Origin: Caldithrix sp.
GTDB taxonomy: Bacteria; Zhuqueibacterota; Zhuqueibacteria; Oceanimicrobiales; Oceanimicrobiaceae
Reading direction: 5' to 3'
NCBI GenBank assembly: GCA_004357015.1
Contig: SMXE01000151.1
Span: 1 to 17,733 of the forward strand
Length of the DNA stretch: 17,733 bases
Of this stretch, positions 7,153-15,003 are shown piece after piece (the stretch's first letter is position 1; each line of letters starts with the position of its first letter). The notes beneath the pieces were generated by a model, which saw nothing but the letters and a program-made list of their open reading frames with translations, had not been told where the DNA came from and searched no databases. The position numbers and the translations under genes are program-made.

Positions 7153-10125
7153 TTAGAAATCGAAACCGAACCAAAACGCCTTTTTGATGCCGCTGTCCCA
7201 GTGCAGGCTCGGGCTGCTCAAATCGCGGATCTGAAATCTTCTGCCTAATTCATAGCGCAGGACGAGGAAGCCGCCGAAGCGGAGCCGCATTCCAAAGCCA
7301 AGGCTTCCCAGTACTTCATTAAACTGATACTCGCTGTCCCAGGCCTGCCCCAAATCCAGAAAGGTTGCACCCTGAATCCCACCAAATCTGATGCCGCCGA
7401 AGGGGAAACGAACGGCAAGCGCATCCAGGAAAGGGAACCGCAACTCATGGTTCATCAGGAAAAGCTTTCGGCCCCAGATTTGCCAGCGCGGGTAAAGCCG
7501 CAAATCCCAGCTCCCACCCATAATATAACGAAACGATTCCCGGCCGATATTGAATCGTCCCATGAGCCGCAGCGCGTACGTTGTTCTTCTGCTGAGGCGA
7601 AAATATTTACGGTAATCGGTGATGAATGTAAAAAAGCTCACATCATTGTGCTGGACATCAATGGTGTGTCCGACTGTAATGTTAAAGCGCTCACCATCGA
7701 TCGGGCCGGTTATACCCCACAAAGAATTGTCTCTTACATAGGAAAGTGTATTTGAAACAACGATGCCATCGACCACTTCTCCGCGGATGTCATACTCGCG
7801 CTGCTCTTTGCGCAAATTGAATGAGCCTTCAAGACGATTAAACGTTGAAAATGGGTAGCTCGCTGAGACGAACCCGCCGATCCGGTTTTCCTCAAAAAAG
7901 CTGTCTATCCGATCATAAAAACGCCCCGAAATCCGGTAGCCGCCGAAGGCGTAATTGAAACGGTTGGAAAGCTCAACTTTCGTAAGGGCAAAATTCCAGC
8001 TTTCGAGAAAATCGCTGCTCCGCTGGGCGTTGTTGTATAACAAGAGATAATACTGCTGATTGCCGAGCATATCGCTCATGGCGAGTTGGGCGCCACCCGT
8101 GGCACCCAATATCGGATCGTGGGAGATGGCGCTCTGTGCGATGTCGAGCGAGAACTTTTTCTTGTACTTCATCGTCGTGGCTTCGACTTCACCCGCCAGT
8201 TTATTTGCAGCCCAATAATCCTTTCCCACAATCAGTGAATCATTGTCCACCACCGGCGCCGCCTCAAATTTCTCATTGATGTCGTCAATCTCACGAATCT
8301 GGAACCGAAAGTCCTGAAAGGCGGAAAAGAGGATCCGGTCGTCCGTGATCCATTCCGGGTCTTGCGCTCCGGTGGTGAAGCTCGTAATTCTTCTGATGTC
8401 ATCGACGGGATCGAGCGCCGAAGGATAGGTAAACTTCACGATGTCATCGGTAGCGCCATTGACGCTGCGCTCGCCGTACAAACCCTTCCGAACACCCTCA
8501 GTTGTCAGAGAGGCGACGACAACCTCAGTGACCGGAGCAGAACCCGGCGCATTGGAGTTGTCCTTCACCATCCAGATGTTAAAAGCGCCGTCGCGATCAG
8601 ACGTAAAGGCGATCCGCCTGCCATCGGGCGACCAGGCCGGCGAATAGTCGTTGTGCCGCCCTTGGGTAACGTGATAGATCTGCCCATCCTCGAGACGGTA
8701 GGCGAACAGATTTCTGTAACCAAACTTTCCATGATAAGACCGGTCTGAGCTAAACGCGATCATGCTGCCGTCCGGTGACCAGGCGGGATCACGGTCATCA
8801 TAGAAATCGTTCGTCAGGCGGCTGAGCTGTCCCGTTTCCGAGTTCACGATGTAAAGATCTGGCTGACCGCCAAAGCTGATGCCGGAAAAGACGATGTTGC
8901 GGCCATCGGGCGACCAGTTCGGCGATGAGAGTGAGACCAGGTGTTTGAAATCGAACTTTTTTATAACTTTTTTTTGCTGAATATCAAAAACGTAGAGAAC
9001 ATCCCGTGCCCCGCTTTTAGAAATGAAGATCAGTTTACCTTCATTATTTGCATCGATCTTGCTTCTTAAAATGTAGAAGGCTTCGAAGTCCGACGATCTT
9101 TCACCCTTCACCAGCACTTCTGGTTTCTCATCACCGCCGTCGATGGTTTTGGTATAGATGGTAGAATAACCAAAGCGGTTGGAAATGAACGCCACGCGCT
9201 CACCGTTCGACGTTTTAAAGAACGCCGGTTTGGTGTTGATGCCGTCTTGGGTGATCTTTTTCGTCACCATGTATGGGGCGTCATGATCTTCGAGCAGGGG
9301 ATAGACATTTTTCTTCAGGTCATAAATCCACCGCTTGTCAAATTCTTTGTAATTCAACCCGATGGTTAACTTCATCACGTCGGAGAAACGCTCTTCCTTC
9401 CAGGCATTCTCATACAGTTGCAGCAGCTTCTCCTCGCCAAAACTCTCTGCGATGTATTTGCAGATAGCCTGCCCTTCTTTGTACATCAGGAAAGTGCCAT
9501 AAATGCGATCCATCTGGCTGAGTGGCACGAGATAACCGCTGAGCACGGCATCGCGGATGAGCATTTCTGCCTGCGAATCCCACCCGGTGGACCAGTACTC
9601 GGCAATGCCCTCCGTAAACCAAAGCGGCAGACTCGCAAACATGCTTTTTTTATGGTCTTTAAACACCCGGTTCATTTTGCTGCGGGTGAAAACGTGCACA
9701 AGTTCATGATTGATAACATGCTTGAAGCCATGCATGGAGCCCGTGGAGGGAATCACGACACGGCCCTTGATGAACTCAAAAAAACCGCCTACGCCTTCGG
9801 GGATAAAGCTGGCAATGGTGTTGGTCTGCTGAAAGTGGGAATGGTTGGAATAGAAAATGAGCGGGATTCTTCTGGAGATGTTGTGATTCGTCACGCCCTC
9901 GAGCCGGGAATACGCCTCCTCGGCCAAAGATGCGCCAATTTCTGCCAACTCGCGCATTTCTGGATAAAAGTAAACGTCAAAATGCTCAGTGCGCATGATC
10001 TTCCACTCAAACTCATCATATTGGATCTTGTTGCGACCAAAATAATATTGCGAGGCGGCATCTGACAGCAAAGCGTAAAGCAATATCACACAAATGAAAG
10101 CGAATCGTAACAAATTAGACTTCAT
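7153..10125 (-). CDS. Gluzincin-type metallopeptidase / PD40 propeller / Omp85-like barrel fusion
   Basis: This 990-residue exported protein has a signal peptide (about 5-24, ending DAAS). Three parts follow. A peptidase-MA-like domain covers about 40-280 with zinc motif HELVH (140-144) and downstream WFTEGIAEYW, whose Glu172 fits the third zinc ligand. A TolB-like propeller covers about 290-680 with WSPDG repeats at about 404-408, 449-453 and 498-502. A C-terminal outer-membrane barrel covers about 690-990, with the surface-antigen pattern GGSWDLRLYPRW, then NHELRFPF and FLDLGQAWD, and a terminal Phe. The zinc domain appears intact, so proteolysis at the cell envelope is plausible; the substrate is unknown. 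The open frame runs up to 10263, but the ATG at 10125 is chosen because the signal peptide starts there and the upstream 46 codons show no protein character. It is the first gene of an operon with the propeller lipoprotein and the PEGA protein. Confidence 0.88.
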   Translation of the reverse strand: MKSNLLRFAFICVILLYALLSDAASQYYFGRNKIQYDEFEWKIMRTEHFDVYFYPEMRELAEIGASLAEEAYSRLEGVTNHNISRRIPLIFYSNHSHFQQTNTIASFIPEGVGGFFEFIKGRVVIPSTGSMHGFKHVINHELVHVFTRSKMNRVFKDHKKSMFASLPLWFTEGIAEYWSTGWDSQAEMLIRDAVLSGYLVPLSQMDRIYGTFLMYKEGQAICKYIAESFGEEKLLQLYENAWKEERFSDVMKLTIGLNYKEFDKRWIYDLKKNVYPLLEDHDAPYMVTKKITQDGINTKPAFFKTSNGERVAFISNRFGYSTIYTKTIDGGDEKPEVLVKGERSSDFEAFYILRSKIDANNEGKLIFISKSGARDVLYVFDIQQKKVIKKFDFKHLVSLSSPNWSPDGRNIVFSGISFGGQPDLYIVNSETGQLSRLTNDFYDDRDPAWSPDGSMIAFSSDRSYHGKFGYRNLFAYRLEDGQIYHVTQGRHNDYSPAWSPDGRRIAFTSDRDGAFNIWMVKDNSNAPGSAPVTEVVVASLTTEGVRKGLYGERSVNGATDDIVKFTYPSALDPVDDIRRITSFTTGAQDPEWITDDRILFSAFQDFRFQIREIDDINEKFEAAPVVDNDSLIVGKDYWAANKLAGEVEATTMKYKKKFSLDIAQSAISHDPILGATGGAQLAMSDMLGNQQYYLLLYNNAQRSSDFLESWNFALTKVELSNRFNYAFGGYRISGRFYDRIDSFFEENRIGGFVSASYPFSTFNRLEGSFNLRKEQREYDIRGEVVDGIVVSNTLSYVRDNSLWGITGPIDGERFNITVGHTIDVQHNDVSFFTFITDYRKYFRLSRRTTYALRLMGRFNIGRESFRYIMGGSWDLRLYPRWQIWGRKLFLMNHELRFPFLDALAVRFPFGGIRFGGIQGATFLDLGQAWDSEYQFNEVLGSLGFGMRLRFGGFLVLRYELGRRFQIRDLSSPSLHWDSGIKKAFWFGFDF

Positions 10126-10215
10126 GCCGTTACTCACATGGTTGGAAAAAGTGACACGCGTGAAAACCTCTCGCAGCAACTCAATTGGGAGGAACCACCA
10201 CCTCACCAGTCCGGC

Positions 10216-10239
10216 GTCTGCCGCAATGCTCAAGCAGAC
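10216..10239 (-). other. Hairpin in the untranslated leader of the barrel-peptidase gene
   Basis: GTCTGC (10216-10221) and GCAGAC (10234-10239) form a perfect 6-base inverted repeat with a 12-base loop. It would lie in the leader if transcription starts near 10297 and translation at 10125. No T-run follows it, so it is not an obvious terminator. A 6-base repeat can arise by chance. Confidence 0.25.
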
Positions 10240-10302
10240 TGCACTACAATTTACATATTGCAATGAGCTTTATTCCGAACCGAAGCTCCTGTTCACAGCA
10301 GT

Positions 10303-10331
10303 AATATAGTCCAGTCGATCAATTGCTACAA
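10303..10331 (-). promoter_or_regulatory. Candidate promoter for the envelope operon
   Basis: On the minus strand TTGTAG (10326-10331) is followed after exactly 17 bases by TATATT (10303-10308), a 5/6 match to the -10 consensus. The -35 matches only TTG. Transcription would start about 170 bases upstream of the barrel gene ATG. The 460-base divergent gap (10126-10585) is AT-rich around this site. It probably also holds the promoter for the diguanylate cyclase gene, but no convincing plus-strand hexamer pair was found. Confidence 0.4.
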
Positions 10332-10585
10332 TTTAACATAATACGCCTGTCGATCAAGTTAATTTTTGGTCGAAAATCCCGATATTTATTACATCATACT
10401 TTTCTAAAGACCTGGCTGAATCTGATGCTTAGGCGAATTTATGAACGAACTGATATTGAAGGAAGCAATCTGGATCTACATGTTATGACAGATTACATTT
10501 TGCATGAAATTCCCCGATTCAGGTATGTTGCTGCACACCTGCTGCCTTTGGTGGGTAAGACACCAAAAAGAGCCTTGCGGTTTAA

Positions 10586-11713
10586 TTGATTGTGAAGCAT
10601 TCGAAGCTCGACATAAACGAAATCAGTTCCGCGCAGTTTTCCGGAAGAGACATTCGCGACAAGAATCTGCTCAAGCTGCAGACCTACAACAAGCAACTGC
10701 TTAAGAAGGTGTACCAGCTTCAGAATCTGGTGGAAGTCTCATATCGTCTAAATTCAGTTCTGGACGAAGAGCAAATCATTCACACATATTTGCTTAACCT
10801 TTTTGGACTTCTCAGCACCAGAAGTGTCGTGATTTTGTCCGCCAAGTCACCCTACTCAGACAAGTTTACCCCCATCTATTATCAAGGTATCGGCAAGGCC
10901 CACGCCGAGACGCTGACAGTCGGCCGCACGGATCCAATTTTCAGGCTGTTACAACTGCATCATCATTGTCTGGTGTTGAACAAGCACGCATACTTGGCCA
11001 AAAAATCGAAATTCCTTAACCAAGTTGCAAACCTGGAATGCCAGTTGCTCACGCCGCTGGTTCACCGCGACCACAGATTCGGCTTGGTCATCATCGGCAA
11101 CAAACACAACAACAAGCCCTATTCACTCGCAGAAATTGACATCTTTACCACCCTTACAAACTTCCTTGCAGTGGCACTCAGCAACGCCCGGATTTACAAA
11201 GAGATGGAGCGCATCTCCCTTACCGATCCGCTGACCGGACTGTTCAACAGGCGCTACTTCGATAACTATCTTGATACAGAAATAGCACGCGCCAAACGGT
11301 TCGAACACCCACTGTCGCTGGTAATGCTGGATGTAGATCATTTTAAAAACTACAACGATCAACTTGGCCATCTGAACGGCGACCACTTATTGGTCAGCCT
11401 GGCTGAGGTTCTCACCCTGACCGTCAGACGCTCAGATATTGTCGCCCGTTACGGCGGAGAAGAGTTTTGCATTATCCTGCCGGAGATCGCCCGGGACGGT
11501 GCATTGGTGTTTTCCGAGCGGCTGCGAAATACGATATCAGCTCATCCGTTCCGCAAGCGGGAAGTCCAGCCGGATGGTCACGTGTCAATCAGCATCGGCA
11601 CTGCAACCTACCCCGACGATGCACAGGCATCGAACGACCTTGTTGAAAAGGCAGATAAAGCGATGTATCAAGCGAAGAATAATGGCCGCAACCGGGTTGC
11701 AGTATTTGATTAG
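10586..11713 (+). CDS. GAF-domain diguanylate cyclase (GGDEF)
   Basis: This 375-residue soluble protein makes cyclic di-GMP from two GTP. A coiled-coil-like segment (about 24-60) leads into a GAF-type sensory domain (about 60-200). The GGDEF domain follows from SLTDPLTGLFNRRYF (211-225). The active site is GGEEF (290-294), with the metal-binding LDVDHFKNYND (248-258). The inhibitory I-site RRSD (281-284) sits exactly five residues before GGEEF, so product feedback inhibition is expected. No membrane segment or signal peptide is visible, so it should be cytoplasmic and respond to an intracellular signal. The start is uncertain: an in-frame TAA (10583-10585) is directly followed by TTG (10586), with GTG at 10592. 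No ATG occurs before residue 207, so a non-ATG start is needed. The S41 peptidase gene lies 131 bases downstream. Confidence 0.93.
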   Translation: MIVKHSKLDINEISSAQFSGRDIRDKNLLKLQTYNKQLLKKVYQLQNLVEVSYRLNSVLDEEQIIHTYLLNLFGLLSTRSVVILSAKSPYSDKFTPIYYQGIGKAHAETLTVGRTDPIFRLLQLHHHCLVLNKHAYLAKKSKFLNQVANLECQLLTPLVHRDHRFGLVIIGNKHNNKPYSLAEIDIFTTLTNFLAVALSNARIYKEMERISLTDPLTGLFNRRYFDNYLDTEIARAKRFEHPLSLVMLDVDHFKNYNDQLGHLNGDHLLVSLAEVLTLTVRRSDIVARYGGEEFCIILPEIARDGALVFSERLRNTISAHPFRKREVQPDGHVSISIGTATYPDDAQASNDLVEKADKAMYQAKNNGRNRVAVFD

Positions 11714-11844
11714 CAGTGGATCTTGAATGATTTATACAGTCATAAATTTCTCAAAATTCTTCAGGTTCTCAGGTACAGAGCTGGCATAAATGGCAGGTAC
11801 CGGTCGCTGGCGGACAGCACTAAAAATGCACAAGGGTACTTCAA

Positions 11845-13452
11845 ATGAAGCTTAAAACCGTCATCTTTTTTGTTCTTTTGGCACTTTTGCCAGTGGGATA
11901 CTTTTCTCAGAACGCCCGGGTTCCTAAACTCCTGGCCAACTCTCAGAACCTATATTCTAAAATAAAGATCTTCACTTCTATTTTGGAGACAATTCAGCGA
12001 TCTTATGTCGAGCAGCGCGATCCGGACGATCTTTTGGAAGCCGCCATCAAGGGCGTGGTATCCAACCTCGACCCGCACACGGTTTATTTGCCGGCTGATG
12101 ACTTTAAAGCCTGGAACCAGAGTTTTGAGGGTTACACCGGAATCGGTATAAGCTTTGAAGTTTTGAGAGAACAAGTGACCGTAATGACTGTGCTCGACGG
12201 CAGCCCCGCTGATGAAGCAGGGATAAGACGCGGCGATAAGATTCAGAAAATCAATGGTGCCTCAGCAGTGGGACTCAGCAGAGACAAGGCGTCTGAAATG
12301 TTTCACGGGCCAGCTGGCGCACCGGTCGAATTACAAGTGGTTCGTCCGCGGTGGAAGCGACCGAGAAATTTTAGGCTGATCAGAAAAAAAATTGTGCTGG
12401 ACAGTGTTCCGTATGCAATGATGCTGGCCAATCGCATCGGCTACGTGAAGATTGACCGTTTTACGTCCACCACGGCCAGAGAACTCGATCATGCGCTTAG
12501 CGAGCTGGAAGAAAAGGGGATGACCAACCTGGTATTGGACTTGCGTGGGAATGCCGGCGGCTACCTCAACGCTGCCGTGGCAGTGGCTGACCGCTTCATC
12601 CCTGGTGGGCATAAACTCCTCACCACGAAAGGCCGCTTGTCAAGCTCCTTTCAGGAATTCTACTCGACCAACGAAAAGACACGTAGACAGTATCCACTTG
12701 TGGTACTCATCGACCACGGCTCTGCCAGCGCCGCAGAGATCGTCGCCGGTGCCATCCAGGATCTTGACCGCGGCCTCATTGTCGGAAAAACAAGTTTTGG
12801 CAAAGGCCTGGTACAGAGTCAGTACCGTTTTCACGACGGCTCGGCATTGTTGATCACGACGGCCAGATATTATACACCAAGCGGGCGCCTAATTCAACGA
12901 AACTTCTATGACAGATCTAAAGATGAATACTACTGGGAAGCCTACGACGATTCGCTTAGCAAGGCCAGAAAACAGGAAGATAAAACAACTTACAGAACCT
13001 ACCTCGGACGCAGAGTGTACGCGAAAGGCGGAATCAAGCCAGACATCTGGGTAGAAAACGATGACAACATTCTCTCCGAAGAGGTGAGGAGATTGTATTT
13101 TTCCGACAAACGTTTCTTCTACGTTTTTGCAGAAGACTATCTCAAGCGATTCCCACATCTCAGAAAAAGCGAAGACACTTTCGTAAAAAACTACAGCATC
13201 AGCCATGCTGCGCTCAAACAATTTGTTCGGTTCGTCAGAAATTATGACCCTTCATTTTCTGACGCGCATTTGGTCAATGAGAAAAACACGAGGGATATCA
13301 AGTTTTTGCTCAAGCGTGACATGGCCTACATGATCTGGGGCAACAACGCCCGATTTCGCATCAATCTCCGAAGAGACCGTCAGCTTGGTGAAGCAGTAAA
13401 ACACTTGCACGCGGCCCATAAGTTGCTTTCACTAACCGTATCTATGGACTAA
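11845..13452 (+). CDS. S41-family C-terminal processing peptidase with PDZ domain
   Basis: This 535-residue serine endopeptidase has an N-terminal hydrophobic signal or anchor (5-20), which places it in the periplasm. The S41 N-terminal region (about 35-95, with SNLDPHTVYLPADDF) is followed by a PDZ domain (about 95-180, with GIGISFEV and SPADEAGIRRGDKIQKING). The catalytic core is about 190-355. The nucleophile is Ser295 in HGSASAAEI and the base is Lys320 in GKTSFGKGLVQ; the 25-residue spacing equals that of characterised CtpA/D1 proteases. RYYTPSGRLIQ (347-357) is the usual core end. A C-terminal extension of about 150 residues, rich in charged and aromatic residues, goes beyond the core and has no recognised domain. 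Members cleave C-terminal tails of envelope proteins. AAGG lies a short way upstream of the ATG. Confidence 0.93.
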   Translation: MKLKTVIFFVLLALLPVGYFSQNARVPKLLANSQNLYSKIKIFTSILETIQRSYVEQRDPDDLLEAAIKGVVSNLDPHTVYLPADDFKAWNQSFEGYTGIGISFEVLREQVTVMTVLDGSPADEAGIRRGDKIQKINGASAVGLSRDKASEMFHGPAGAPVELQVVRPRWKRPRNFRLIRKKIVLDSVPYAMMLANRIGYVKIDRFTSTTARELDHALSELEEKGMTNLVLDLRGNAGGYLNAAVAVADRFIPGGHKLLTTKGRLSSSFQEFYSTNEKTRRQYPLVVLIDHGSASAAEIVAGAIQDLDRGLIVGKTSFGKGLVQSQYRFHDGSALLITTARYYTPSGRLIQRNFYDRSKDEYYWEAYDDSLSKARKQEDKTTYRTYLGRRVYAKGGIKPDIWVENDDNILSEEVRRLYFSDKRFFYVFAEDYLKRFPHLRKSEDTFVKNYSISHAALKQFVRFVRNYDPSFSDAHLVNEKNTRDIKFLLKRDMAYMIWGNNARFRINLRRDRQLGEAVKHLHAAHKLLSLTVSMD

Positions 13453-13486
13453 GTAACAAAAAATAGCGAATTTCCAGAAAAATTTA

Positions 13487-13515
13487 TTGACAATTCTCAA
13501 AATCTTTCCTATTTT
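13487..13515 (+). promoter_or_regulatory. Candidate sigma70 promoter after the S41 gene
   Basis: A perfect -35 hexamer TTGACA (13487-13492) is followed after exactly 17 bases by TATTTT (13510-13515), a 4/6 match to the -10. It lies 35 bases past the S41 stop and about 500 bases before the next start codon. It could drive the regulator gene with a long leader, or a separate small RNA. Confidence 0.5.
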
Positions 13516-13540
13516 GATAAACCTAATTCTTCTCCTGGCA

Positions 13541-13590
13541 GCTGAGGCAAAGCATGCTCTCCTATCCTGCTTTGAGATCACATTCTCAGC
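13541..13590 (+). other. Nested hairpin, possible structured RNA
   Basis: Outer arms GCTGAG (13541-13546) and CTCAGC (13585-13590) enclose inner arms CAAAGCA (13548-13554) and TGCTTTG (13568-13574). Both stems are perfect. The structure begins about 20 bases after the predicted start point of the TTGACA promoter. No known RNA family is recognised, and no coding frame with protein character crosses it. Confidence 0.35.
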
Positions 13591-13861
13591 CGGCGATTAA
13601 GGCACATTCATAGCAATGTCAGGATTTCTTGGTAATCCATGTCGCGGAGTCTATTTTGAGGAACATTGCCCAATTCATTTCAAACCAGATTGAGTAGCTC
13701 GACAGCCGGTGGATCTACCCCACAAACGATGTCCAGAACACCGAACAGTCTTTACGCGCAAGAGACATACCGACCCCATGCCGCCACCGAAGGTAATAAA
13801 ACGCGACCGTATGGAGCAAATATCTGCTGTGAGATTACCCATTTCTGCGTTATTAAGAGTA

Positions 13862-13867
13862 TATAAT
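13862..13867 (+). promoter_or_regulatory. Consensus -10 element upstream of the regulator gene
   Basis: A perfect TATAAT lies at 13862-13867 in an AT-rich patch, about 150 bases before the regulator ATG. No recognisable -35 hexamer sits 16-18 bases upstream, and no extended -10 TG is present. If real, this promoter would need an activator, possibly the regulator itself, which is inference. Confidence 0.35.
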
Positions 13868-13887
13868 TAGACGTACATCTGCCAGGA

Positions 13888-13951
13888 CGGGTTTCTCGAT
13901 TCTGCGGGGAATGTTTTCAACGAATGTTCGACATTTTTAGTGGGAAACCCG
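13888..13951 (+). other. Long-range stem with internal hairpin in the regulator leader
   Basis: CGGGTTTC (13888-13895) pairs perfectly with GAAACCCG (13944-13951). The next two inner positions also pair (one U-G, one C-G), giving about ten base pairs. Inside lies AATGT-TCG-ACATT (about 13923-13935), followed by a short T-run, and a direct repeat of GAATGTT. The element sits between the TATAAT and the ribosome binding site of the regulator gene, the usual position of a cis-regulatory RNA. It matches no riboswitch known to me. Confidence 0.35.
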
Positions 13952-14017
13952 CTGAGCCCGACCTGCTCATAGATGTAAGCATGATAAACCGTATCCATTA
14001 ACTGAGGGTTAAGTCAA

Positions 14018-14986
14018 ATGATTTCAAATGAGCCTTTCATGAACAAGCAGAAAGAGATTTATTTCACAGGCAATAGCCCGGAGGCAAAACGGACGAACAG
14101 AGCGATCTGGAAATTTTCCAAGGTCGATAACAACATTCTGATCGTAGGCGATACAGGAACGGGTAAGGAGTTTACCGCACGACAGATCCATGCGTTAACT
14201 TCCAGAAAAAATCGGCCTTTTGTGGTTTTGAACTGCTCTGCCATTGGCTACACGCTGGACAGAGATGACATATTTGGTCATGAATCCGAACAGACAGGCA
14301 CGATTCAGAGAACTATTGGGTTAATCGAAAAATCCAACCATGGTACGCTTTTTCTTGACCACATTAACGAAACCCCATTAGATTACCAATTTGAGCTCTT
14401 GCAGTTGATTCGTGAAAACAAATTCAGGCGTATCGGAGGCAGTGAGAACATTGCGCTGGACATTCGAATTATTTCGTCCACAGATGTGGATATGGAAAAG
14501 AGCATCGAAAGTGGCGGTTTTCGCAAAGATCTCTACTACTTGCTGAAATCTCTCACCATCGGCCTTCCTTCTCTGCGAGAAAGAAAACAGGACATTCCCG
14601 AGCTGTTTATCCAGTTCTTGAAAATGCATTGCACTGCAAACGAGCGAGAGATCCCGGCGGTGCCGGCGGAAATTTTCGAGTCTATCCTTGAATACGACTG
14701 GAAAGGCAATATCCGCGAATTAAAGAACTGTGTGGAAAATCTGGTGATGATGTCACCGGAGGGCGAACTTTCGACAGAATTCCTGCCATTTGAAATCAAG
14801 CGTCATCCGCTCGACTTTCTCGAAATCAAGAACCTCAAAGGCGTCATTTCGGAAGTTGAGACTTATCTGATTAAGAAAGCACTGGGCAAATATGCCGGGA
14901 ATCAAGTCAAGGCCGCCAGGTTGCTCGGAATTCCGGAAGCCACGCTTCGTTTCAAGATGAAAAAATACGCTATTCCCAAAGACTGA
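14018..14986 (+). CDS. Sigma54-activator-like AAA+/Fis regulator with degenerate motifs
   Basis: This 322-residue protein is an AAA+ domain of the bacterial enhancer-binding type plus a Fis-type helix-turn-helix, with no receiver, GAF or PAS domain in front. Walker A GDTGTGKE (44-51) and the sensor II motif WKGNIREL (228-235) are intact. Several key positions are not. Where GAFTGA should follow FGHE, the sequence is SEQTGTI (90-96). Walker B is LFLDH, with His115 for the catalytic Glu. Sensor I has Asp156 for Asn. The second arginine-finger position in FRKDLYYLL is Leu175. The HTH at about 286-318 (KYAGNQVKAARLLGIPEATL) is well preserved. It probably binds DNA and perhaps ATP but should not remodel sigma54 RNA polymerase in the standard way; TyrR-like regulators offer a precedent. 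GAGGG (14004-14008) nine bases before the ATG supports this start over Met8. Confidence 0.87.
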   Translation: MISNEPFMNKQKEIYFTGNSPEAKRTNRAIWKFSKVDNNILIVGDTGTGKEFTARQIHALTSRKNRPFVVLNCSAIGYTLDRDDIFGHESEQTGTIQRTIGLIEKSNHGTLFLDHINETPLDYQFELLQLIRENKFRRIGGSENIALDIRIISSTDVDMEKSIESGGFRKDLYYLLKSLTIGLPSLRERKQDIPELFIQFLKMHCTANEREIPAVPAEIFESILEYDWKGNIRELKNCVENLVMMSPEGELSTEFLPFEIKRHPLDFLEIKNLKGVISEVETYLIKKALGKYAGNQVKAARLLGIPEATLRFKMKKYAIPKD

Positions 14987-15003
14987 GACGTTACGCCCGG
15001 CCC

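Noticed and set aside
9418..10065. Long plus-strand frame of 215 codons opposite the peptidase domain
   Set aside because: It is antisense to a well-supported domain with HELVH; its composition mirrors the real gene's codon pattern.
10126..10263. 46-codon upstream extension of the barrel-peptidase reading frame
   Set aside because: It would place the clear signal peptide internally, has no protein-like character, and contains the leader hairpin. The ATG at 10125 fits export.
10323..10589. Possible 88-residue small gene before the diguanylate cyclase
   Set aside because: No recognisable motif and no ribosome binding site. It begins on the predicted promoter of the divergent operon and has a composition like random AT-rich sequence.
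11770..11820. Direct repeat of CAGGTAC before the S41 gene
   Set aside because: Two 7-base copies in a short gap are within chance expectation, and no promoter or hairpin is associated with them.
13535..13555. Sigma54 -24/-12 promoter near TGGCA
   Set aside because: The GG to GC spacing is wrong, so it does not fit the fixed geometry of such promoters.
13740..13830. Resemblance to a c-di-GMP or cobalamin riboswitch
   Set aside because: The conserved cores of these families (for example the GEMM purine core or the B12 box) could not be found in order; only scattered similar words occur.
13666..13866. Possible 66-residue gene in the gap before the regulator
   Set aside because: It needs a rare start codon, has no ribosome binding site and shows no family resemblance. 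It ends on the TATAAT element.
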